Assembly (NCBI RefSeq): GCF_002799245.1 | Contig: NZ_NEQV01000004.1 | Coordinates: 248,001 to 312,000, forward strand | DNA: 64,000 bases | DNA from: Stenotrophomonas maltophilia | GTDB lineage: Bacteria > Pseudomonadota > Gammaproteobacteria > Xanthomonadales > Xanthomonadaceae | Reading direction: 5' to 3' | Shown: positions 39,799 to 47,256 of the stretch, one piece after another | Numbering within the stretch: the stretch's first letter is position 1 | Layout of the letters: every line of letters starts with the position of its first letter | Notes under the pieces: generated by a model | Seen by the model: only the letters and a program-made list of their open reading frames with translations | Told to the model about the DNA's origin: nothing | The model's database searches: none | Translations under genes and position numbers: made by a program

Positions 39799-42492
39799 AT
39801 GAGCACCACCGGGAAGGTCGTCATCTTCTATTCCTCTATCGGATACGGACACATCTGTGCCGCACAATCCATTCGGGACGAGATAATGCGGCAATCTCCG
39901 GCGACCCCGGTACTGCTGCAGGATATCCGCGCCTTCATGCATCCTGTGTGGCGACGGGTCGATGAGCGCCTGTACTGGTTCGTCGCCAACCATCTGCCGG
40001 AGTGCTTCGAGAGCCTGTTCCGTGCGATGCAGACGCGCGGCAGCCGTGCGCCCTCGCTGTCGATGCTGCCCAACGATTATCCGGAAGAAAGCGTATTGGC
40101 CTACTTGACCGCACAGCGGCCGGATGCAGTTCTCGCCACCCATTACGGGGCCGCCCAGGTGTTGGGAACCTTGCGGGAGAAAGGGCTGCTGTCCGACACG
40201 AGAATCGGCTGGCTGCACACGGATTTTTTCGAGGGCTATTTCCCGCGCATCTCCAAGCGGATCGACCGTACCTTTCTTGCCCACCCGGAGTTGGAAACGC
40301 GCTGGCTGGCAGCAGGCGTTCCGGCCGACAAGGTCGTTACCAGCGGCATGCCGGTGCGGATTCCTGCGACATCCGCCGACGCCCGCCGCGCCACGCTCCA
40401 GGGCCTTGGGCTGTCGGCGGACGTGCCGACACTGCTGCTGACCGGCGGCAAGGAAGGGGTGGGCGACTATCCCGGGGTCATCGGCAGTGTCGTTCGCCAC
40501 GGCCCGGGTCGTTTGCAGATCATCGCGGTGTGCGGCACGAATTCGGGGCAGCACGAAGTGCTCGCCGATCTGCAGGGAAAGCTGCCGGAGAGGGCGACAC
40601 TGAAGCTTCTGGGGCTGCTGTCGCGCAGTGACATGGCGTCCTGCATGGCCGCCGCCGACATCCTGGTCACCAAGGCCGGCGGGATGACGCCGGCAGAGGC
40701 TTTTGCACTCGGGGTGCCGACCGTGCTGCTCGACGTGATCAGCGGCCACGAGCGCGAGAATGCAGCCCTGTTCCAGCGCCAGGGCCTGGCCAGGTTTGCG
40801 GCCAGCGCCGACGATGCGGGGAAGTTCGCGATGGAACTGCTGTGCGACCCCGCCCAGCGCGAGGCGATGCTGCGCGCCCAACGGGAGTTCCGGCAGAGCA
40901 TCGACATCGCGAGCATCGTCCGGTTTGCGCTCGACGAAGGCTTCAGGCCGGCCCGCCCACTGCCCGACTTCGGCGTCGAGAACGGCGCGCCCGTCCAGGG
41001 CATCGGCCAGGCACTGGCGAAACTGGATGCCGAAGCGCCGGCAGAGGTCGAACTGCTGCTGTCCTATGCCACCTCGCAAACGCCGCAACGGGTCGTGCTC
41101 GAAAACCCGTTCGGGCATCTGGCCATCCGCATCAGCGGCATCGTCTACAGCGCGAACTACATCGCAGACCCGTCCGTCGATCCGAACTTCCTGCAGCACG
41201 TGAGCCTGCCGGATTACCTGTACGGCATCGATCGCCCGTCCCGTTCGCAAGTCCACACCAACACCTACGGCATGGCTTATGGCCGTGAGACGCTCGGGTT
41301 GCGGGTCCAGGGCATTCCCGCCGGGTGTCGTGCGGCGATGGTGGCCGAGGCGCACCGCATCGAAACCGGATTCCGCGACGCCAGCCTGCGCTGGAGCAGG
41401 AGCGATCTCAATTGCGCCGACGTGGTGGCGCGAATTCTCGCTGCCGGCGGCTACGACGACCGTTCCCTGTACGACCGGGCGGGCTTGCCGAGCATGCCGC
41501 TGGACCTGTTCGAGCGCATGCGGGCACGCTTCGAGGAAGACCCTGCTTTGCGGAAAGAACTGGTCGCCTACCGATTGCTGCCTGGAACGCAGGCAAGCTA
41601 CCGTTTCTCCCGTTTCCCGCTGTCGATGGGACAGCCGCTGCGCTCGATGGCGCGCGTCCTGGGCGATGCGCAGCCAGACGCGCTCGAACAGGCGGTGGCC
41701 CGGCAGGTCACCAGTTACTTCGGCGACCGGCAGCTCTACGTGGAGGACCTGCGGGCATGCTGGCCCGCTTCGCCCGCCGCGGGCCGTCCCCACTTGGCGC
41801 TGGAACGGGCCATCCTCGCCGATCTGCGGCGCCTGCTCGCGGCCTACGTGAAGCTGCCGCTCACGCGGATCGAACGCCTGGGGAACCTTCCCGCCGCAGC
41901 GGCGTTCTACCGCCTCGTCGATCGCGGGATCGAACTTGCCCGACTCGCCACCGAGCATGCCGAGGATGATCCGCGCCCTCGCACCTATCGCCTGCGTGCG
42001 CTGTTCACCCAGCTCGTGGAAGCCTACGGGCGGATCAACCCGCAGCGCTTGGAGGCACGCCATGTGCAGGCCTACCTTGCGCGGCTTTGGGCGTTCGAGT
42101 CGGCGCTGGGGCGTGACGTGCCCCCGGGCACTTCGTCGGCGCTGCTGCATGTCTGGTGGCACAGAATGGCGGCGCTTGCTCGCCCCAGTGCGCGGTCGCA
42201 CCCTCGCAGCAGGGAGACAAGTGGGTTCAGCGGCATGCGGGTTGATCCGGGCGAAGTCGAGCCCAGCGGCGATGCGCAAGAGCAAGACGCGCATGGTCTC
42301 GAAGCAGAACCGGCCACGCGCTTGACGCTTGGTGACATGGAAGAGCCCGTTCAGGGCTTCCACGAGGCCGCCAGCCCGGTGGGTCTGGGTCCAGGCGACG
42401 ATGCCATCGAAGGAGTTTCGGATCAGCCAGGCGAAGTTCCTCATCGGCTTGATGACCCCTATGACCGTTGCCACCGATCACGGGGCTCCTGA
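39799..42492 (+). CDS. Large MGDG-synthase-like glycosyltransferase with a second papain-like domain
   Basis: An 897-residue frame. Residues 1-170 match the MGDG synthase N-terminal domain (VVIFYSSIGYGHICAAQSIRDE), and 200-375 the GT28 C-terminal half (LLLTGGKEGVGDYPGVIG, then ILVTKAGGMTPAEAFALGVPTVLLD). This type transfers sugar to diacylglycerol. Residues about 420-640 form another domain with H440 in FGHLAIRI and C539 in LNCADVVARIL, a permuted NlpC/P60 (DUF4105/LRAT-like) order. A helical region follows to about 800. The last 90 residues are antisense to an insertion-sequence remnant, so the natural C-terminus is lost. It starts 157 bp after the previous gene. Confidence 0.75.
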   Translation: MSTTGKVVIFYSSIGYGHICAAQSIRDEIMRQSPATPVLLQDIRAFMHPVWRRVDERLYWFVANHLPECFESLFRAMQTRGSRAPSLSMLPNDYPEESVLAYLTAQRPDAVLATHYGAAQVLGTLREKGLLSDTRIGWLHTDFFEGYFPRISKRIDRTFLAHPELETRWLAAGVPADKVVTSGMPVRIPATSADARRATLQGLGLSADVPTLLLTGGKEGVGDYPGVIGSVVRHGPGRLQIIAVCGTNSGQHEVLADLQGKLPERATLKLLGLLSRSDMASCMAAADILVTKAGGMTPAEAFALGVPTVLLDVISGHERENAALFQRQGLARFAASADDAGKFAMELLCDPAQREAMLRAQREFRQSIDIASIVRFALDEGFRPARPLPDFGVENGAPVQGIGQALAKLDAEAPAEVELLLSYATSQTPQRVVLENPFGHLAIRISGIVYSANYIADPSVDPNFLQHVSLPDYLYGIDRPSRSQVHTNTYGMAYGRETLGLRVQGIPAGCRAAMVAEAHRIETGFRDASLRWSRSDLNCADVVARILAAGGYDDRSLYDRAGLPSMPLDLFERMRARFEEDPALRKELVAYRLLPGTQASYRFSRFPLSMGQPLRSMARVLGDAQPDALEQAVARQVTSYFGDRQLYVEDLRACWPASPAAGRPHLALERAILADLRRLLAAYVKLPLTRIERLGNLPAAAAFYRLVDRGIELARLATEHAEDDPRPRTYRLRALFTQLVEAYGRINPQRLEARHVQAYLARLWAFESALGRDVPPGTSSALLHVWWHRMAALARPSARSHPRSRETSGFSGMRVDPGEVEPSGDAQEQDAHGLEAEPATRLTLGDMEEPVQGFHEAASPVGLGPGDDAIEGVSDQPGEVPHRLDDPYDRCHRSRGS
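42215..42474 (-). pseudogene. Remnant of an ISL3-like transposase C-terminus
   Basis: Read on the minus strand, this stretch gives FAWLIRNSFDGIVAWTQ, then GGLVEALNGLFHVTKRQARG, then RFCFETMRVLLLRIAAGL and INPHAA. The pattern of G-x-x-EA-x-N followed by KR-x-ARG matches the C-terminal end of ISL3-type transposases. Only about 85 residues remain and no terminal repeats were found. The remnant overlaps the 3' end of the glycosyltransferase frame, which now reads through it in antisense. Confidence 0.6.
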
Positions 42493-42513
42493 TTTTTCGC
42501 AGTTTCATTGCCA

Positions 42514-42553
42514 TTGAAAAGCTCGTTCGTATGAACTATGTTCTTATCGGAAC
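42514..42553 (+). promoter_or_regulatory. tetR promoter with two operator-like palindromes
   Basis: TTGAAA (42514-42519) and TATGTT (42537-42542), 17 bp apart, form a probable promoter. GTTCGTATGAAC (42525-42536) fills the end of the spacer, and GTTCTTATCGGAAC (42540-42553) covers the start region. Both share GTTC/GAAC arms with the element at 30107. This suggests autorepression by the TetR protein encoded next. Confidence 0.68.
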
Positions 42554-42566
42554 AATCGGAGGATGT

Positions 42567-43268
42567 ATGTCAAGTCATGCCGAATCAACCAGCGGCCACG
42601 AGGCGCGCAGTGCCAAGACCCGATCGCAGTTGATTGAAGCGACGGTTGACGTTGTCGCCGCCGTTGGCTACGAGGGGGCAACCACGCGCGCTCTGGCCCA
42701 GGCGGCCAAAACCACGCTGTCGGCCATTCCCTACCATTTCGGCAGCAAGAAGGAGCTCTATCTGGCTGCAGCGGACATGATCGCCGAGTATGCGGCCCAT
42801 CGCTTCGCGGAGGCCGCAACTTTGCTTGACGATACCTCGGACGTCGAGCTTTCCGTTCGCTTCGAACGCACACTGATCCAACTGCTCCACACCATGCTGG
42901 AGGAAGCCGAGCCGCACGCCTGGACGGCATTCGTGGCCCGCTGCGCTTACGACAACGACGACGCCTTCGCCCTGATTCATGAACGCGCGATCGCTCCGCT
43001 GCAAAAGCGTCTGGTACATGCCGCCAGCCAGTTTAGCGGCCGGTCTTCCGATGACGAGGCGCTGCGGCTGCGCGTCATCGCAATTGTGACGGCAGTTTTC
43101 AGTTTCAGGTTTCTGCGCGGCGTGATGCTCCGTGGCATGGACTGGAAAAGCATTCAGAACGAAGCCATCAGGCAAATCACGGACATGGTCCGCGATCTCT
43201 GCCGAAGCGGCTTTCTTGCCGTTCGGTCGCCTGATGATGGCGCTGACCGAAAAACAGGCCCCGCTTGA
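42567..43268 (+). CDS. TetR-family regulator (CecR-like)
   Basis: A 233-residue repressor. The helix-turn-helix is in KTRSQLIEATVDVVAAVGYEGATTRALAQAAKTTLSAIPYHFGSKKELYLAA as a whole (residues about 17-68). The C-terminal ligand domain resembles the CecR/DUF1956 type. CecR-like repressors control transport genes in E. coli. ATG 42567 follows CGGAGG at a good distance. Two palindromes over its promoter, and one with the same arms at the RND operon promoter, make it the probable regulator of the whole 30-44.7 kb locus. The inducer is unknown. Confidence 0.9.
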   Translation: MSSHAESTSGHEARSAKTRSQLIEATVDVVAAVGYEGATTRALAQAAKTTLSAIPYHFGSKKELYLAAADMIAEYAAHRFAEAATLLDDTSDVELSVRFERTLIQLLHTMLEEAEPHAWTAFVARCAYDNDDAFALIHERAIAPLQKRLVHAASQFSGRSSDDEALRLRVIAIVTAVFSFRFLRGVMLRGMDWKSIQNEAIRQITDMVRDLCRSGFLAVRSPDDGADRKTGPA

Positions 43269-43305
43269 TTCCATCAACCCCTCTCCCATTGAAAGGAAAT
43301 GCACC

Positions 43306-43914
43306 ATGACGCTCCAATCCTACGTACACCAGACCATCGCATGGGCGAAGCACCGTCTCGATGAGACCGATGCCATTCTCTCCCAGGTCGAGAAATCGGC
43401 CGCCGATATCAAGGAGGATGCCCGCAAGCAAGCCGATGCAGCTCGCGCACGCCTCGCGGCATCCCGCGCGAAGCTGCAGCAGTACTACGATGATCTGCGC
43501 GCTCAGGCGGACACCGCAAAGCAGGAAGCGAGCGAGATTCAGGACAAGCTCGAAGCCGAATGGATCGAGGTCGAGTCCGCCCTCCAGCAGTTTGTCAGCA
43601 CGACCGGCGACGAGGTGAGAACCGTGCGCAACATCGTCATCGTCCGTGCGCGCGCACAGCGGCAAGCGTGGCAAAACTCCCTGAAGGATTTGGGTGACCA
43701 GGCGGCCGATGCCGTCGAGAAGGCCCGCGGCGAACTCGATGCCGCGTTCGATCGCCTCTCCATCGAGGCCGAGAAGTTCCAGGCGCGTATCGGTGAGGTC
43801 AAGGATGCTGGCGATGAATCCTGGCGTGCCGTCAAGCAGGGGTTTGCCGATGCCAAGGCCGCTCACGCCGTCACGGTCCAGAAGATCAAGGATGCCTTTT
43901 TCAAGGTTCGCTGA
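43306..43914 (+). CDS. Coiled-coil protein, apolipoprotein-like, cytoplasmic
   Basis: A 202-residue, almost wholly helical protein with heptad-like Ala/Glu/Lys/Arg patterning and no signal peptide (MTLQSYVHQTIAWAKHRLDE at the start). It recalls amphipathic-helix proteins such as apolipoprotein- or LEA-like families, which bind lipid surfaces. It is a paralogue of the next gene: HQTIAWAKHRLDETDAIL matches HQALAWSQDRLAQLDANI there. GAAAGGAAA is the ribosome site. It follows tetR by 37 bp. Confidence 0.75.
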   Translation: MTLQSYVHQTIAWAKHRLDETDAILSQVEKSAADIKEDARKQADAARARLAASRAKLQQYYDDLRAQADTAKQEASEIQDKLEAEWIEVESALQQFVSTTGDEVRTVRNIVIVRARAQRQAWQNSLKDLGDQAADAVEKARGELDAAFDRLSIEAEKFQARIGEVKDAGDESWRAVKQGFADAKAAHAVTVQKIKDAFFKVR

Positions 43915-43962
43915 ACCTAGGCGCCACGTTGCTTTTGTTTTGACTCATCAGGAGAAATCACC

Positions 43963-44670
43963 ATGAAACTTCGCTTTTCCACAATCGCCTTGGCGCTGCT
44001 TGCTCAGACAGCGTTGCTGTCGGCTCCTCCCGCCCTGGCACAGAATGCAGAAGCACAGGCCGATTCAGCCGCTCCACAGAAGGAGCCCTCAAAGGTTCAC
44101 CAAGCACTGGCGTGGTCGCAGGACCGGCTGGCCCAGCTTGATGCCAACATCACTGCCCTGGAAAAAGATGCCAGCAAGCTTCGGGGCGAGGCGCGCACCA
44201 AGGCTGATGCGGCGTTGGCGGACCTGCGCAAGCAGCGGGACGCCTATCGCCGCCGGGCTCAAGATGCCGCAGCCAACGCAAAGAACTGGAGCGATGCCCA
44301 AGTCGCCGAAGTACGTCAGGCACTCGACAATGATTGGGCCGCCTTCCAGGCCGCCCGAGACAAGTACCTTGAAGAAAGCAAGGCCAGTATCGCTACGCAG
44401 CGTGCCGTACTGGAGGCTGAACTGAATGCGCAGCAGAAAGCGCTCGCTGGATTGCGTGCCGACGCGGCCAAGCTCGCGGGGGATCAGCGCACAGCCATTG
44501 AAGGGCGTATTGCCGCACTGAATGCAAATGTGGAGGAAACCAAGGCCCGGGTCTCAAAAGCCTCGGCCGAGGTATGGGAGACCACGAAAAAGAGCTATGG
44601 GGAAGCCCAACGGCTTTTCTCCGAGACCTATGCGTCTATCCGCCAGTCCATCGACGAGGCCAAAAAGTAA
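43963..44670 (+). CDS. Coiled-coil protein, exported paralogue of the previous gene
   Basis: A 235-residue protein with a Sec signal peptide (MKLRFSTIALALLAQTALL...PPALAQ, cleavage after ALA). The mature part is a continuous amphipathic coiled coil (LEKDASKLRGEARTKADAAL and further repeats), related to the protein encoded just before. It is expected in the periplasm. The pair thus covers both sides of the inner membrane. GGAGA lies upstream of ATG 43963. The TAA stop lies in the 8-bp target duplicated by the IS66 insertion, so the reading frame is intact but downstream genes, if any, were cut off. Confidence 0.8.
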   Translation: MKLRFSTIALALLAQTALLSAPPALAQNAEAQADSAAPQKEPSKVHQALAWSQDRLAQLDANITALEKDASKLRGEARTKADAALADLRKQRDAYRRRAQDAAANAKNWSDAQVAEVRQALDNDWAAFQAARDKYLEESKASIATQRAVLEAELNAQQKALAGLRADAAKLAGDQRTAIEGRIAALNANVEETKARVSKASAEVWETTKKSYGEAQRLFSETYASIRQSIDEAKK

Positions 44671-44673
44671 TTT
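44666..44673. repeat. IS66 target-site duplication, left copy
   Basis: AGTAATTT here is repeated exactly at 47077-47084 on the other side of the IS66 element. Eight base pairs is the duplication size typical of IS66. It includes the stop codon of the exported coiled-coil gene. Confidence 0.92.
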
Positions 44674-44755
44674 GTAAGCGTCCGGCCATCCCACCCTTGA
44701 GGGCGACGGCGTAAGCGGCAACGATGGTGTCCACCCAACGAGATAGGTGGACACC

Positions 44756-45094
44756 ATGACCGAAGCCAAGACCAAGACCCGTCGGCGGCACAGCGCCCAG
44801 CTCAAGCAGCAGATCCTGGCCGAGTGCGCCAGGCCCGGCGCCTCGGTGGCCAGCGTAGCGCTCTCGCATGGCATCAATGCCAACGTCGTGCACAACTGGC
44901 GCCGCTTGGCACATGCCCCCAGCACAGATGTGCAAGTCCCGACCTTCGTGCCGGTGGCGCTGCCTGCACCCAACTGCGTACCGGCCCCAGACATCCGCAT
45001 CGAGTTGCGCCGTGGCGCCACCAGCGTGACGCTGACCTGGCCAGTCTCGGCGGCTGAGCACTGTGCAGCCTGGATGGGAGACTTGCTCAAGTGA
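44756..45094 (+). CDS. tnpA: IS66 accessory protein TnpA
   Basis: A 112-residue protein with an N-terminal helix-turn-helix (RRRHSAQLKQQILAEC, then ASVASVALSHGINANVVHNWRR). It is needed with TnpB for IS66 transposition. ATG 44756 follows AGGTGG. It overlaps tnpB by 4 bp. Confidence 0.92.
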   Translation: MTEAKTKTRRRHSAQLKQQILAECARPGASVASVALSHGINANVVHNWRRLAHAPSTDVQVPTFVPVALPAPNCVPAPDIRIELRRGATSVTLTWPVSAAEHCAAWMGDLLK

Positions 45095-45411
45095 TCCGCA
45101 TCGACGCCCTGTGGCTGGCCACCGAGCCACTGGACATGCGCGCCGGCACGGAGTCGGCGCTGGCCCGCGTGGTGGCCGTCTTCGGCGCCGCACGACCGCA
45201 CCACGCGTACCTGTTTGCCAACCGCATGAAGGTGCTGGTGCACGACGGCATCGGGGTGTGGCTGGCTGCGCGGCGCCTGAACAGCGGCAAATTCGTCTGG
45301 CCGCGTGAGGGGGTATCGACCATCACGCTCAGTCGCCCACAGTTCGATGCCCTGGTGCTGGGCCTGCCTTGGCAACGCCTGGGCGATGGTGGTGTCATCA
45401 CCGTGCTCTGA
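45091..45411 (+). CDS. tnpB: IS66 accessory protein TnpB
   Basis: A 106-residue protein of the IS66 Orf2 family (LWLATEPLDMRAGTESALARVV, then HHAYLFANRMKVLVHDGIGVW). It starts at a GTG inside the tnpA stop (GTGA). The role in IS66 transposition is required but not enzymatic as far as known. Confidence 0.92.
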   Translation: MIRIDALWLATEPLDMRAGTESALARVVAVFGAARPHHAYLFANRMKVLVHDGIGVWLAARRLNSGKFVWPREGVSTITLSRPQFDALVLGLPWQRLGDGGVITVL

Positions 45412-45491
45412 ATCTGACCGATGTTCTGGTGCTTGCCCATCGGTGCATGCGCCAATGGCGCAGCGTTGCCCGCGCTGGCACAGTCACGCCC

Positions 45492-47024
45492 ATGGTGGTG
45501 GAACCTCAATCGCTGGACAGTCTGAGTGCAGAACAACTGCGCGAGCTGACCGCTCGGCTGATGGTTCAGGTTCGCCACCAGAGTGCGCTGCTGGAGAAAC
45601 TCACCCACGAGAACGCACTGCTCAAGCGCATGAAGTTCGCAGCCCAGTCCGAGCGCTTCAACCCTGAGCAGAAGAGCCTGCTTGAAGACGAGATCGAAGC
45701 GGACCTGGCGGCTGTGGCCAGCGAGATCGATGCGCTGACGCAGACACAAGCACCTGCCACCCCCGATAAGAAACAAGCCAAACGGCTACCGCTGCCGGCG
45801 CACCTGCCGCGCCGCGAGGTTCGCCACGAACCTGCGTCCACCACCTGCGCCTGTGGCTGCCAGATGAAACGCGTGGGTGAGGACGTGGCCGAGAAGCTGG
45901 ACTACATGCCCGGCGTCTTCAGCGTCGAGCGCCATATCCGCGGCAAGTGGGCCTGCGCCCGGTGCGAGAGCATCACTCAGGCGCCGGTTGAGGCGCACGT
46001 CATCGACAAAGGCATCCCCACCACCGGCCTGCTGGCCCAGGTGCTGGTGGGCAAGTACGCCGATCACCTGCCCTTGTACCGGCAGGAAGCGATCTTCGGA
46101 CGCGCCGGCCTGGCCATCCCGCGCTCGACCCTGGCGCAGTGGGTAGGCACCTGCGGGGTGCGGCTGCAACCGCTGGTCGATGCGCTCAAGACCGAGATCC
46201 TGGGCCACCGGGTGCTGCATGCCGATGAGACACCGGTGGCCATGCTCAAGCCCGGCGATGGCAAGACGCACCGCGCCTACCTCTGGGCCTACGCGCCCGG
46301 GGCCTTCGAGAGCATCAAAGCCGTGGTCTACGACTTCTGCGAGTCTCGCTCGGGCGAGCACGCCCGGCACTTCCTGGGCCACGGCACCGACAAGGCCTGG
46401 AAGGGCAGCCTGACCTGCGACGACTTCAGTGGCTACAAGGCCCTGATCGCCAGCGGCGTGACCGAGGTGGGGTGTCTGGCCCATGCGCGGCGCAAGTTCT
46501 TCGATCTGCATGCGGCCAACCAGAGCCAGATCGCCGAGTTTGCCCTCCAACAGTTCGCCCGGGTCTATGAGATCGAGCGCGAAGTCAAAGAACTGGGGTC
46601 CGAGCAGCGGCAAGCCGTTCGGCAGCAGCAGACACGGCCGATCCTGGATGCCCTGCACGAGTGGATGACGCTGCAACGGCGCCAGGTGCCCGACGGATCA
46701 GCAACCGCCAAAGCGCTGGACTACAGCCTGCGGCGCTGGGATGCACTGACCCGGTTTGCAGATGACGGGCAGCTGCCAGTGGACAACAACTGGATCGAGA
46801 ACCAGATCCGGCCCATTGCCATTGGCCGAAACAACTGGCTGTTTGCCGGTAGCCTGCGCGCGGGGCAGCGGGCGGCCGCTGTCATGAGCCTGATCCAGTC
46901 GGCGCGCATGAACGAGCACGACCCGTATGCCTACCTCAAGGATGTACTCACGCGGCTGCCCACGCACAAGGCCAGCCGAATCGACGAGCTCTTGCCCCAT
47001 CGCTGGCAACCCACTGGCCTCTGA
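45492..47024 (+). CDS. tnpC: IS66 transposase TnpC
   Basis: A 510-residue DDE transposase. A leucine-zipper-like N-terminal region (LSAEQLRELTARLMVQVRHQSALLEKL) precedes a zinc-binding CACGCQ...CARC segment. The catalytic domain shows D in HADETPVAML, D in CDDFSGYKAL and E in NNWIENQIRPIAIGR. ATG 45492 lies 81 bp after tnpB, giving the normal length; the frame is open upstream to 45369. The right terminal repeat starts 40 bp after its stop. Confidence 0.94.
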   Translation: MVVEPQSLDSLSAEQLRELTARLMVQVRHQSALLEKLTHENALLKRMKFAAQSERFNPEQKSLLEDEIEADLAAVASEIDALTQTQAPATPDKKQAKRLPLPAHLPRREVRHEPASTTCACGCQMKRVGEDVAEKLDYMPGVFSVERHIRGKWACARCESITQAPVEAHVIDKGIPTTGLLAQVLVGKYADHLPLYRQEAIFGRAGLAIPRSTLAQWVGTCGVRLQPLVDALKTEILGHRVLHADETPVAMLKPGDGKTHRAYLWAYAPGAFESIKAVVYDFCESRSGEHARHFLGHGTDKAWKGSLTCDDFSGYKALIASGVTEVGCLAHARRKFFDLHAANQSQIAEFALQQFARVYEIEREVKELGSEQRQAVRQQQTRPILDALHEWMTLQRRQVPDGSATAKALDYSLRRWDALTRFADDGQLPVDNNWIENQIRPIAIGRNNWLFAGSLRAGQRAAAVMSLIQSARMNEHDPYAYLKDVLTRLPTHKASRIDELLPHRWQPTGL

Positions 47025-47084
47025 TCGTCAGACACGAGCGACTGCAGCGGTCAACATGGGTTCGCCGGACGCTTACAGTAATTT

Positions 47085-47256
47085 CCCCAAGGATGGCCTG
47101 CATAATCCTCGCGAGTCGGTGGTAGTGCGGACCGGGATGGGCCACAAAGCGTCTTTTTGCGGCCAATAGCTCGGCTATTGGCAAGAAAGGAAAGGCAGTG
47201 GACCGCCCGAGGCCGCGCCATCACGGGCCGCAGGGAGTTAGTCGTCCCTGATTTAT
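47085..47256. other. Short non-coding stretch between IS66 and the IS5-type transposase
   Basis: These 172 bp contain a perfect 9-bp hairpin (GCCAATAGC-TCG-GCTATTGGC, 47162-47182), with T residues only on its left side. The left end of the IS5-type element should be here or slightly to the right, near the GGGAGTTAGTCGTCCCTG at about 47233-47250, but its exact terminal repeat was not resolved. Confidence 0.4.

Larger units (their letters stand above)
44674..47076 (+). mobile_element. Complete IS66-family insertion sequence
   Basis: The element is 2403 bp, bounded by perfect 13-bp terminal repeats (GTAAGCGTCCGGC at 44674-44686, its complement at 47064-47076) and flanked by the 8-bp duplication AGTAATTT. 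It holds the three IS66 genes tnpA, tnpB and tnpC in order, all open. Perfect ends and duplication indicate a recent insertion that may still be mobile. Confidence 0.95.

Noticed and set aside
39742-42474. A 910-codon open frame on the minus strand opposite the glycosyltransferase
   Set aside because: Only its first about 85 codons (42474 down to 42215) look like a real, transposase-derived sequence; the rest is antisense shadow.
47162-47182. Perfect 9-bp hairpin as a terminator of the IS5-type transposase
   Set aside because: T residues occur only on the left of the hairpin on the plus strand, which become A residues after the hairpin for minus-strand transcription, so it is not a terminator for that gene.
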